Origin: Flavobacterium sp. UBA7680
GTDB taxonomy: Bacteria > Bacteroidota > Bacteroidia > Flavobacteriales > Flavobacteriaceae
Direction: 5' to 3'
NCBI RefSeq assembly: GCF_002482975.1
Contig: NZ_DLHA01000019.1
Span: 484,394 to 548,393, forward strand
DNA: 64,000 nt
Within the stretch, counting starts at the first letter, position 1; every line of letters begins with the position of its first letter. A program made the translations under genes and the position numbers. The notes under the pieces were generated by a model. That model was not told where the DNA came from and ran no database searches. It saw only the letters and a program-made list of their open reading frames with translations. Positions 7,587 through 15,947 of this stretch are shown one piece after another.

Positions 7587-9107
7587 ATGAAAAAAATTAG
7601 TATCACATTATTATCAGCTTTATTTTTAATGACAAGCTGTAATAACGATGAAAACTCTAACAACGAAGAACCAGAAGTTGTTGTAAATGAAAATCCTGCC
7701 ACTTTTAAAGAAATTGGTTCGATTAAAATTGGAGATGCTGCTGCCGCTGAAATCTCTGCTTACTGCGAAAAAACAAAAAGACTTTTTACTGTAAATAACA
7801 GTGGAACTAATCAAATTGATGTTATTGATATATCTGACCCTTCAAAGCCTTTAAAAATTGGGAAAATTGATTTAGCTGCTTATGAGGGTGCATCAAACAG
7901 TGTTTCTGTTTATGATGGAAAATTGGCTGTTGCTTTAGAATCAACGACAAACAAACAAGGAAACGGAAAAGTTGTTATTTTTAACACAAGCGATTATAGC
8001 TTAATAAAACAGGTTACAGTTGGTGCATTGCCAGATATGATTACATTTTCTGCTGACGGGAAATATATTATGACGGCTAACGAAGGTGAACCAAATACTG
8101 ATTATTCTCAAGATCCAAACGGAACTATTTCTATTATCGAAACTAGCAATTATACTGTTACAACTCTTGATTTTGCTTCTTTCAGCAGTCAGGCAGCGGT
8201 ATTGGCTAAAGACGGATTCAGAATTTCTAAGTATGCTAAGAGTTTTGCTCAGGATATTGAACCAGAATACATTACAATTTCTGATGATTCAAAAACGGCT
8301 TGGGTAACTTTACAGGAAAATAATGGTGTTGCAAAAGTGGATTTGGCTTCAAAAACTATTACTGCAATTTACCCTTTGGGATTAAAAGATTACAATACGG
8401 CAGAAAATGCTATTGATGTAAGTGATAGTGATGATAAAATTGCATTTGGCCCATGGAAAGTAAAAGGATTGTATATGCCGGATGCGATCAGTCATTTTTC
8501 TGCTAATAATGTTCCTTATTTTGTTACCGCTAATGAAGGTGATGCGAGAGAGTACGATGCTTATACTGACATTAAACGTATGAAAAGCATGAAACTTGAT
8601 GCAACAGTTTTTCCTGATGCAGCTACTTTAAAGTTAGATGCTAATTTAGGAAGATTGAATCTTATTACTGATATGGGAGATACTGATGGTGATGGTGATT
8701 TAGACGAAATGGTAAGTTTTGGTGCAAGATCATTCTCTATCTGGAATGGAAATACTGGAAAAATTGTTTATGACAGTAAAAATGATGTTGACAAAAAAAC
8801 AAACGAATTAGGAACTTACGATGACAAACGAAGCGATGATAAAGGTTCTGAGCCAGAAGCTGTATTTGTTACAAAAATGGGAAATCAAAATATTTTGTTT
8901 GTTGGTCTTGAAAGATCTGATGCTTTTATGACTTATGATGTTACGAATCCTGCTTCGCCTCAATATTTACAAACAGTAAAAACGGGAGATGCTCCAGAAG
9001 GTCTTCTTTATATTCCTGCTTCAAAAAGTCCAACTAAAAGAAGTTTAGTTGTGGTGAGCAGCGAAGGCGACGGAACTATAAAAATTTACCAGCCAGATTT
9101 AAAATAA
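7587..9107 (+). CDS. Choice-of-anchor I type beta-propeller lipoprotein
   Basis: A 506-aa predicted surface or periplasmic lipoprotein. The signal peptide ends in the lipobox LMTSC with the lipid-carrying Cys18, followed by an Asn/Glu-rich linker. The rest is a WD/YVTN-like propeller with repeated blade motifs such as VIDISDPSKPLKIGKIDL, VTVGALPDMITFSADGKYIM and YDVTNPASPQYLQTV. DTDGDGDLDE near residue 370 looks like a calcium-binding loop. Related proteins are often called alkaline phosphatase-like or choice-of-anchor I proteins, and their function is not settled. It sits alone between aguA and aguB, with its own promoter and terminator. Confidence 0.8.
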   Translation: MKKISITLLSALFLMTSCNNDENSNNEEPEVVVNENPATFKEIGSIKIGDAAAAEISAYCEKTKRLFTVNNSGTNQIDVIDISDPSKPLKIGKIDLAAYEGASNSVSVYDGKLAVALESTTNKQGNGKVVIFNTSDYSLIKQVTVGALPDMITFSADGKYIMTANEGEPNTDYSQDPNGTISIIETSNYTVTTLDFASFSSQAAVLAKDGFRISKYAKSFAQDIEPEYITISDDSKTAWVTLQENNGVAKVDLASKTITAIYPLGLKDYNTAENAIDVSDSDDKIAFGPWKVKGLYMPDAISHFSANNVPYFVTANEGDAREYDAYTDIKRMKSMKLDATVFPDAATLKLDANLGRLNLITDMGDTDGDGDLDEMVSFGARSFSIWNGNTGKIVYDSKNDVDKKTNELGTYDDKRSDDKGSEPEAVFVTKMGNQNILFVGLERSDAFMTYDVTNPASPQYLQTVKTGDAPEGLLYIPASKSPTKRSLVVVSSEGDGTIKIYQPDLK

Positions 9108-9125
9108 CCAGTATTTTAAATAATT

Positions 9126-9161
9126 AAAAAGGCGGTTTCAAATTATTGAAACCGCCTTTTA
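9126..9161. terminator. Bidirectional terminator between the lipoprotein gene and aguB
   Basis: AAAAAGGCGGTTTCA (9126-9140) pairs with TGAAACCGCCTTTT (from 9147) around a 6-base loop, with T tracts on both strands. It suits the two convergent genes that end on either side. Confidence 0.85.
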
Positions 9162-9180
9162 TTTTATAATCAAGATAAAT

Positions 9181-10074
9181 TTATTTTTTATCAATTGCTC
9201 TTTTTGTAATATCTCCAAAAGCATCGATTCTTCTATCTCTGAAGAATGGCCAGTTTTGACGTACATTTTCCTGTAAATCTAAGTCAACCTCAGCAATTAA
9301 GATTTCCTCTTTATCATGAGATGCCTGCGCTAAAATTTCACCTTGCGGACCAGCGATAAATGAAGATCCCCAAAATTGAATTCCTTCTGTTCCTTCAAGA
9401 TATTTTTCAAGACCAATTCGGTTTGCAGCTGCAACGAAAACACCATTTGCAACGGCGTGACCTTTCATTACGTTCATCCAGGCTCCGTATTGGTTTTCTC
9501 CGTATTGTTCTTTTTCTTTTGGATGCCATCCAATTGCTGTTGGATAAAATAAAACCTCAGCACCTTTTAAGGCTGTAATACGAGCTGCTTCCGGATACCA
9601 TTGATCCCAGCAGATTAATGTCCCTACAGTTCCTTTTTTTGTTTCAATTGCCTGAAAACCTAAATCTCCTGGAGTAAAATAGAATTTTTCGTAGAAATGC
9701 GGATCGTCCGGAATGTGCATTTTACGGTATAAACCGGCTTCTGTACCATCTGTATCGATGATATAAGCACTGTTATGGTAAATTCCTGCCATTCTTTTTT
9801 CGAAGAAAGGAACAATAATCACTACTCCTAATTCTTTTGCCAATTCGCTGAAAGCTATAAATGAAGTACTGTAAAGCGGTTCTGCTAATGCAAAATTGTC
9901 TACATCTTCGCTTTGGCAGAAATAATGACTGCTATATAATTCCGGAAGTAAGATAACTTCTGCGCCTTGACTTGCCGCATCTCTTACCCAGCTGATACAT
10001 TTTTTCAAATTATTTTCGGCTACATCATTCAGGTTTAACTGAATTACCGATATTTTATATTTTCTTTTCGACAT
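9181..10074 (-). CDS. aguB: N-carbamoylputrescine amidase (nitrilase superfamily)
   Basis: Hydrolyses N-carbamoylputrescine to putrescine, CO2 and ammonia, completing the aguA route. The 297-aa protein has the nitrilase triad: Glu45 in ILLPELYSSHYF, Lys118 in GLYRKMHIPDDP and nucleophile Cys155 in GTLICWDQWYPE. The last motif, with its WDQWYPEAAR continuation, is characteristic of this subfamily. I use the ATG at 10074, not the upstream codon at 10095, because the -7 box TATTTTTG is at 10093-10100 and would overlap the longer start. Confidence 0.93.
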   Translation of the reverse strand: MSKRKYKISVIQLNLNDVAENNLKKCISWVRDAASQGAEVILLPELYSSHYFCQSEDVDNFALAEPLYSTSFIAFSELAKELGVVIIVPFFEKRMAGIYHNSAYIIDTDGTEAGLYRKMHIPDDPHFYEKFYFTPGDLGFQAIETKKGTVGTLICWDQWYPEAARITALKGAEVLFYPTAIGWHPKEKEQYGENQYGAWMNVMKGHAVANGVFVAAANRIGLEKYLEGTEGIQFWGSSFIAGPQGEILAQASHDKEEILIAEVDLDLQENVRQNWPFFRDRRIDAFGDITKRAIDKK

Positions 10075-10092
10075 GACATAAAATTTAGAGTG

Positions 10093-10100
10093 CAAAAATA
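10093..10100 (-). promoter_or_regulatory. Putative -7 box for aguB
   Basis: The minus strand reads TATTTTTG 19 bases upstream of the chosen ATG at 10074, which rules out the longer reading frame as the main product. Confidence 0.5.
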
Positions 10101-10267
10101 GTAAATTTTAGAGGAATGGCAAAAGTATATAAACAACAAGACCAACAACATTAATAAATTATTATTAACAAAAATAATACTATTATATGATAAAATTTTC
10201 ATTAATTCACATACATTTGTTCAGCATTTTAAGGTTAATTTTAACAAATAAAAAAAAAGTCCCATTT

Positions 10268-13200
10268 ATGACCAAAAACTACTTTTTGACATTTTTATTG
10301 ATAATAAGCATCGTTACATCCAGTAAGGCACAATGCCCAAATGGTATAACATTTCAAAACCAGGGTCAGGTTGATTATTTTGCAACCAAATACCCAAATT
10401 GCACCACAATTAATGGAGACTTAATTTTAGATCCAAGTGCCAGCGGCCCCATTAGCAATTTAAAAGCATTAAGTAAAATTACCAAAATCACCGGGAGTCT
10501 TATTGTAACTCAGCATAATGTAACCATGGGCAGCTTTTCTGGACTGGAAAATTTAACTTATATAGGCGGAAGAATTTATATTAATGATACATGGATCAGC
10601 GATATTACACCTTTAAAAAATCTTACTTATGTTGGCGGAGATATTGATATTTCATCGAACAGCATTCGTGATTTCTCACCATTGAACAATATTACTTATA
10701 TGGGCGGCAGCTTACTACTAAGTAATGACAGTAATTACTGCACGACAGGACTAAAATTAAAAATAGAAAATATTCCTGGCAATTTATCTTATTTTTTAGA
10801 ATGCCCATCAGATGTCAACTTAAATGCCATTTCTTCCATCAAATCAATTGGAGGAGATTTTTCTCTTTCTGGTACTAAAATTACTAGTTTAGAAGGATTA
10901 AACAACTTGCAATCTATAGGCGGCTCTCTAAGTATTAGAACTTGTTATTATTTGCAAACTCTTGCAGGACTTAATGCTATAACAAAGTTAGGAGGCTTGA
11001 GCCTTTCTGGTAATCCAGAATTAACAGATATAAGTGCTTTAAATAAAATTACAAGCTTAAAAAATGGATTATTTATCTCTGAGAACACAACATTGTCTTC
11101 ATTTGCTGGATTAAACAACATAAAAACTATTGAAAACCAATTATATATTACGAGTAATGATAATTTAAATTCAATTAACGATTTAAAGAATGCTGATATA
11201 ATAGGAATAAAAAATTTAGTCATAAGAGGAAATCGTTCACTTTCTTTATGTCAGGAACTTAATATTTGTAATTATATATTTTCTGGAGGAGAGAATGATA
11301 TTTACGCAAATTCTGGAGGATGTTTTGATTATGACAAACTCGTAGAATCTTGCAACATTGCGTGGAAAAACACAATCACAGGCACAATAAAATTTGACCG
11401 TGACGGAAATGGCTGCGATGCTAATGATCAATCAATGGCCGATAAAAAGATTAAAGCTTCTAATAATACAGATACCTATACCACTTTTACAGACTTAAAT
11501 GGCAATTACACTTTATATGTACCGAACGGAAATTATTCGGTTTCGACAGAATCAAAGGTTGATTTTTTTGACGCAGCATCAAAGACTGTAATATTTCCAG
11601 GAGTTGGCAATAAAGAAATTGTTGATTTTTGTGTTACTCCTAAAAATACTGTAAATGATGTCAAAGTAACCGTTTTGTCCAGTCAAAGAGCGAGACCAGG
11701 ATTTGAAACTAATTATACTATCATTTATAAGAATAATGGAAATACGGTTATGAATGGTACATTAGATTTTTCTTTCGATAACAAAAAAATTAATCTTTTA
11801 GAATCATCAATACCTGCAAATATTAATGATGGCAGTAAAATTTCGTGGAATTATGAAAATCTTCTGCCTTTTGAGACCAGAAAAATTTATTTAAAGTTTA
11901 AAGTTTTTCCACCGCCAACAGTAAATGATAAGGATATCATTAAAATGAAAGCGGTTATATACCCATTAGAAAAAGAATATTATGTATTTGACAATACGTT
12001 TTTAATAAATGAAATTGTCGTTAACTCTTTTGATCCAAACGATAAAATTGCATTGGGAGGCGATACGTACAGTAAAGGCAGCTCAACACCTATAAATTAT
12101 ATCATACGATTTCAAAATACAGGATCAGCATCTGCTATTAATGTAAAAATTGAAGATATACTTGACAAACAATTTAAAGGTTCCGAATTGCAAATACTAG
12201 ATATGAGCCATCCGGGAAGGGTACAAATTAAAAACAATACTGTAGAGTTTATTTTTGACAATATAAATCTACCGGATAGCAAAACCGATGAAAAAAACAG
12301 TCACGGTTATATTTCTTTTAGTGTATATCCAGATTACTACGTACCTCTTAATTATAAAATAGACAATAAAGCCTCTATTTATTTTGATTATAATACACCA
12401 ATTGTTACCAACACTTTTTCAATTTTGGTTGCAAAAGACACAGACATGGATGGTATTATAGACGAAAGAGACAACTGCATTTTAAAAGTAAATCCCGATC
12501 AGTCTGATGTTGACGGAGATGGTGTTGGAGATGTATGTGATGATAATTTTGAAGTTTATCCGCCTTATTCAATGGGTTTTGATGCTGATGTTTTAGATTC
12601 TTTCTGGAAAATTTACAAGCAGCATCCTACTAAAACTTCTATTAGTGTGTTAAATTCGTATGATGTTGATGGTAAAGGAAATACAATTCAAATTTATTCA
12701 GAATATAGCAGTCTGCAAAAAGCTATATTAATTAGTCCCCGATTGTTTAAATTAAGCGCAACCAGTCAAATTTCATTTTGGCGAAAAACAGGTTACGGGG
12801 GAGAGAATGTTTATGCAAATGTTTCCTATGGTTTTATGACTGATCCAACTGATCCGAAAACCTATACAAAAATGGGAAGTTTTGAAAAACCAAAAGATGA
12901 AATGACGTTTTGTAAAGTGGATATGAGTACGTACAAACCTTCTTATGGGCAGTATTTTGCTATTTTGGCAAATGGCGGAATTATTACTGTAGATGATTTT
13001 AAATATGAAGATCCAACATTATCAATTCCTGAATACAAAATTAATACATTTAAAGTTTATCCAAATCCTGCAAAGCATGTCTTGAATATTGAAAACCAGG
13101 AAAACAACATTAATCTTATAAAAATATACAGTCTGGATGGCAAAGAAATTAAAAACATTACACCACCAAAATTCCAAACTTCGCTTCAAATTCCAATTAC

Positions 13201-13279
13201 TGATTTAAGTACAGGTGTATATCTACTTGAAATACGTTCCGGAGAAAAAAAGGAAATTCAAAAATTCGTAAAGGAATAG
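10268..13279 (+). CDS. Large T9SS-secreted surface protein with L-domain-like repeats
   Basis: A 1003-aa exported protein. A signal peptide ends near SSKAQ (about residue 22). Residues about 30-360 form receptor-L-domain-like leucine-rich repeats (NLTYIGGRIYI, NLTYVGGDIDI and similar). Next come a carboxypeptidase-regulatory-like domain (GTIKFDRDGNGCDAN onward), a DUF11/DUF7619-like domain with SFDPNDKIALGGD, a calcium-binding thrombospondin type-3 motif (DTDMDGIIDERDNC, DVDGDGVGDVCDD) near 740-775, a jelly-roll-like domain, and a T9SS type A sorting domain (FKVYPNPAKHVLNIE to STGVYLLEI). ATG 10268 gives a proper signal peptide, and a -7 box TACATTTG is at 10212-10219. The binding target is unknown; adhesin-like use is an inference. 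Confidence 0.88.
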   Translation: MTKNYFLTFLLIISIVTSSKAQCPNGITFQNQGQVDYFATKYPNCTTINGDLILDPSASGPISNLKALSKITKITGSLIVTQHNVTMGSFSGLENLTYIGGRIYINDTWISDITPLKNLTYVGGDIDISSNSIRDFSPLNNITYMGGSLLLSNDSNYCTTGLKLKIENIPGNLSYFLECPSDVNLNAISSIKSIGGDFSLSGTKITSLEGLNNLQSIGGSLSIRTCYYLQTLAGLNAITKLGGLSLSGNPELTDISALNKITSLKNGLFISENTTLSSFAGLNNIKTIENQLYITSNDNLNSINDLKNADIIGIKNLVIRGNRSLSLCQELNICNYIFSGGENDIYANSGGCFDYDKLVESCNIAWKNTITGTIKFDRDGNGCDANDQSMADKKIKASNNTDTYTTFTDLNGNYTLYVPNGNYSVSTESKVDFFDAASKTVIFPGVGNKEIVDFCVTPKNTVNDVKVTVLSSQRARPGFETNYTIIYKNNGNTVMNGTLDFSFDNKKINLLESSIPANINDGSKISWNYENLLPFETRKIYLKFKVFPPPTVNDKDIIKMKAVIYPLEKEYYVFDNTFLINEIVVNSFDPNDKIALGGDTYSKGSSTPINYIIRFQNTGSASAINVKIEDILDKQFKGSELQILDMSHPGRVQIKNNTVEFIFDNINLPDSKTDEKNSHGYISFSVYPDYYVPLNYKIDNKASIYFDYNTPIVTNTFSILVAKDTDMDGIIDERDNCILKVNPDQSDVDGDGVGDVCDDNFEVYPPYSMGFDADVLDSFWKIYKQHPTKTSISVLNSYDVDGKGNTIQIYSEYSSLQKAILISPRLFKLSATSQISFWRKTGYGGENVYANVSYGFMTDPTDPKTYTKMGSFEKPKDEMTFCKVDMSTYKPSYGQYFAILANGGIITVDDFKYEDPTLSIPEYKINTFKVYPNPAKHVLNIENQENNINLIKIYSLDGKEIKNITPPKFQTSLQIPITDLSTGVYLLEIRSGEKKEIQKFVKE

Positions 13280-13307
13280 TTTTATAACTATTACTAATAA
13301 AAAAAAT

Positions 13308-13352
13308 AAAGACCATTTTGCTTCAAGTCTAAAACTTCGCAAAATGGTCTTT
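13308..13352. terminator. Terminator after the T9SS surface protein gene
   Basis: AAAGACCATTTTGC (13308-13321) pairs with GCAAAATGGTCTTT (13339-13352), followed by more T residues on the plus strand. It lies between convergent genes. Confidence 0.8.
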
Positions 13353-13384
13353 TTTTAATACCTAAATTAATCAACTAATAAATG

Positions 13385-13798
13385 TTAGTCTATAACAATA
13401 CTTTTAGTTAAGAATTCTGTTTCTGATTTTTTGAATTTGATGTCAACAGTTCCTTTTGCACTTGCTTTAAATTTATAAACTGTCTTTTTAGGTTCTGGAA
13501 CTTGTTGCGTGCAAACTCCTGTTGGGTATTTCGCTATAACTTGTAATCCATTTACGGCTCCAATTTTTACTTCAGAAATTTTATCAAATTCTCCACAAGC
13601 ATTATCAACAACGTAAGTTACTTCATAGCTTAATTCGTCATTCACTTTTCCTGTAGCTGGTCCACTAATTCCGGTAACCAATGCTGCTTTTAAAACTGGA
13701 TTGTCTGCTGGTTTCTCATCCTCGTCATTATTGCATGAAACAAATGAAATTGACAAGAATAAAACTACTAAAACTGATTTTAATTTAAAACTTTTCAT
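13385..13798 (-). CDS. Small lipoprotein, paralogue A
   Basis: A 137-aa predicted lipoprotein with signal peptide and lipobox ISFVSC (lipid Cys about residue 22), an acidic linker, then a roughly 100-residue beta-rich domain. It is clearly homologous to the next gene. Shared features are NACGEFDK/NGCGEFNK, AKYPTGVC/AKYPATTC and the C-terminal KSETEFLTKSIVID/KSETEFIVTKVVITD. The two conserved cysteines could form a disulfide. The start at 13798 is chosen because the frame upstream lacks a signal sequence. Function unknown. Confidence 0.75.
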   Translation of the reverse strand: MKSFKLKSVLVVLFLSISFVSCNNDEDEKPADNPVLKAALVTGISGPATGKVNDELSYEVTYVVDNACGEFDKISEVKIGAVNGLQVIAKYPTGVCTQQVPEPKKTVYKFKASAKGTVDIKFKKSETEFLTKSIVID

Positions 13799-14159
13799 AT
13801 AAAATAATAATTTAATGTTATAATATGAAGATGCTGAATAAATAAAATGGTTGCTTTGATGAAATGTTAATTTGAACAATGAAATGACTAAACTTTTGTA
13901 ATTGAGAAACTTATTCGATAAAAATATTTTTAAAAAGAAGCATAATTTCTTATGAAAATAAAAAAATCTCGTTTAGCCCCGATAGAAACGATATCCTTTT
14001 GTTCCGCTTCTTTAGCGGGCAAAAGATATAGTGGATAGCGGGACAGATGGTATTTGTAGAATTTGATTTCTATGCTTCAAAAAAATAAACTCTTATATAT
14101 GGCACAAAAAAAACCGCTTTACATTTGTAAAACGGTTTTAATATTTTAAAGAGATAAAA
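13799..14159. repeat. Gene-free gap with a 'TAGCCCCGATAGAAACG' repeat
   Basis: No gene is visible. From about 13972 to 14060 there is an imperfect inverted repeat: TTTAGCCCCGATAGAAACG on one side and GATATAGTGGATAGCGGGAC on the other, meeting at a GCGGGCAAAAG turn. A degenerate relative lies in reverse orientation at 47706-47850 before miaA. A terminator for the minus-strand lipoprotein B gene is at 14109-14140. Confidence 0.7.
14109..14140 (-). terminator. Terminator of lipoprotein B gene
   Basis: Read on the minus strand, AAACCGTTTTACA pairs with TGTAAAGCGGTTT and is followed by a long T tract, 20 bases after the stop codon at 14160. Confidence 0.75.
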
Positions 14160-14576
14160 TTAGTCAGTTATAACAACTTTTGTAACTATAAATTCAGTCT
14201 CAGACTTAGCAATTCTTAAATAATAAGTTCCTGCTGTATTTGTTTTTATTTTATAATTTGTTTTTTTTATTTCAGGATCTGGTAAAGAACAAGTTGTAGC
14301 TGGATACTTTGCTTCAACTTGATACCCAAACTCTTTATTAAACTCAACATCGGTCATTTTGTTAAATTCCCCGCAACCATTTTCAACCTGAAAAGATATA
14401 TTATATATAAGTTCCTGACCTACTTTTCCTGTTGTTGGTCCTAGAACGGTGGTTGCATAAGCACTTTTATAAATGTATCCATCTCCTTGAGGACTGTCAT
14501 TATCACTACTACATGAGGTCAATACAGTCATAATAAATAATACAAAGGCTAGAGATTCTAATTTAATTTGTTTCAT
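14160..14576 (-). CDS. Small lipoprotein, paralogue B
   Basis: A 138-aa predicted lipoprotein, with lipobox LTSC and lipid Cys near residue 22, then SSDND. The mature domain aligns along its whole length with the lipoprotein ending at 13385, at roughly 40-45 percent identity by eye, including both cysteines. The gene has its own terminator and an unusually AT-rich upstream region. The pair looks like a tandem duplication that was later separated by a repeat element. No known domain is recognised. Confidence 0.75.
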   Translation of the reverse strand: MKQIKLESLAFVLFIMTVLTSCSSDNDSPQGDGYIYKSAYATTVLGPTTGKVGQELIYNISFQVENGCGEFNKMTDVEFNKEFGYQVEAKYPATTCSLPDPEIKKTNYKIKTNTAGTYYLRIAKSETEFIVTKVVITD

Positions 14577-14717
14577 AAAAATAATATTTGTTATTATATA
14601 TAGATATTAATTGGTTATATAGGTTGCTTTGCAAAATGTTAAAGTTTAAAATAAAAAACGATATATTAATACTTTTATTTTTTATTCACTTTTTAATTAC
14701 AACAATAACTTTGCCAC

Positions 14718-15593
14718 TTATCTTTTAAAAATCTTTTTGAAGACATTCACAAATCCTAAAACAACAAGTCCTAAAGCCAATCCAATGATAAATTCTTTTA
14801 TAATGGATGGAATATTAATTTCTTCGTCTAAATGATGGAAATACGGAATGTAATGCAAAAAAATACCTCCGGCAACTAATATCAAAGCGATTGTACCAAT
14901 TACGGTTAAACTTTTAATAACTAATGGAAGTGCTTTAACCAAAATGTTCCCGATGAATTTTGATATGCTTTTTTCTCTTTTACTAAATTTGATAAGCTTA
15001 TAACCTGCTTCATCCATTCTAACAATAAGGGCTACAATACCATAAACTCCAATAGTTGCGATTACTGCAATTATTGAAGTTACAATAATTTGCTGTGTAA
15101 GAGGTTCACCAATAACAGTTCCCAAAGCTATAATTACGATTTCGACAGATAAGATAAAATCGGTTACGATTGCTGATTTTATTTTGCCTTTTTCGGCTTC
15201 TAAAATTTGTTCTTCTGTTAGAACTTCTTCGGTAATTCCTTCTGATTCTTCGTGATCATGAGGGAAAATAAATTCGTAAATTTTTTCAGCTCCTTCATAA
15301 GCCAGGAAAAGTCCGCCAAGAACCAAAATTACAATAATAGCGATAGGAAAAAAGGCACTTAATAGAAAAGCGACAGGTAAAATAATGATTTTGTTAAGTA
15401 AAGATCCCTTGCTTATTGCCCATAATACCGGAAGTTCTCTTGATGAAGCAAATCCAGAAGCTTTCTCGGCATTAACTGCTAAGTCATCACCCAGAATACC
15501 TGCTGTTTTTTTTGCTGCAACTTTACTCATTACTGCAACATCGTCCATAATTGCTGCGATATCGTCTAATAGTACGAAAAAACCTGATGCCAT
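14718..15593 (-). CDS. DUF808 family inner-membrane protein
   Basis: A 291-aa membrane protein. The N-terminus MASGFFVLLDDIAAIMDDVA and the following KKTAGILGDDLAVNAEKASGF are the hallmark of the DUF808 (YedI) family. Several hydrophobic helices follow at about 70-105, 145-195 and 220-285, separated by an acidic loop HDHEESEGITEEVLTEEQ around residue 115. The family is widely conserved with no established biochemical role. A 39-aa membrane peptide gene lies 84 bases upstream on the same strand. Confidence 0.88.
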   Translation of the reverse strand: MASGFFVLLDDIAAIMDDVAVMSKVAAKKTAGILGDDLAVNAEKASGFASSRELPVLWAISKGSLLNKIIILPVAFLLSAFFPIAIIVILVLGGLFLAYEGAEKIYEFIFPHDHEESEGITEEVLTEEQILEAEKGKIKSAIVTDFILSVEIVIIALGTVIGEPLTQQIIVTSIIAVIATIGVYGIVALIVRMDEAGYKLIKFSKREKSISKFIGNILVKALPLVIKSLTVIGTIALILVAGGIFLHYIPYFHHLDEEINIPSIIKEFIIGLALGLVVLGFVNVFKKIFKR

Positions 15594-15677
15594 TATATTT
15601 TGTCTTTGTTTAAATTTAGTTGTGCGAATTTAAGACTTTTTATGCTGATGTTTTTAATGATTTCATGGATTTAATTT

Positions 15678-15797
15678 TTAACTGCACTGACCTAATAAAA
15701 GCCAGATAATTACAAATACCAGTATAGTTCCAAAACATCCTCCGCCTAATTTTTTCGCTCCGTATCCCGCGATTAATCCTCTAAATATATTGTTCAT
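15678..15797 (-). CDS. 39-aa glycine-rich single-span membrane peptide
   Basis: A short frame starting ATG at 15797 and ending TAA at 15678-15680. The product begins MNNIFRGLIAGYGAKKLGGG, then CFGTILVFVIIWLLLGQCS. It has a basic, glycine-rich N-terminus, one strong hydrophobic helix, and cysteines at both ends of that helix. The composition is far from random for AT-rich DNA, and a conserved-looking small protein is the best reading. It sits upstream of the DUF808 gene on the same strand and may be cotranscribed with it. Function unknown. Confidence 0.6.
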   Translation of the reverse strand: MNNIFRGLIAGYGAKKLGGGCFGTILVFVIIWLLLGQCS

Positions 15798-15890
15798 GAT
15801 AATTAGTTTTATGTTACAGTAAATTTGAGAATTAAATCAGAATTCTTGTTTATAGGACTTTTGAAAAAAGTTTCATTATTTACGGATATA

Positions 15891-15920
15891 AAAAAACACC
15901 AGCCTTTCGACTGGTGTTTC
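15891..15920 (-). terminator. Terminator of clpB
   Basis: On the minus strand AAACACCAG pairs with CTGGTGTTT around an 8-base loop and is followed by a T tract, about 30 bases after the clpB stop. Confidence 0.8.
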
Positions 15921-15947
15921 TTCCTCAAAAATAATTAACCAAATAAA

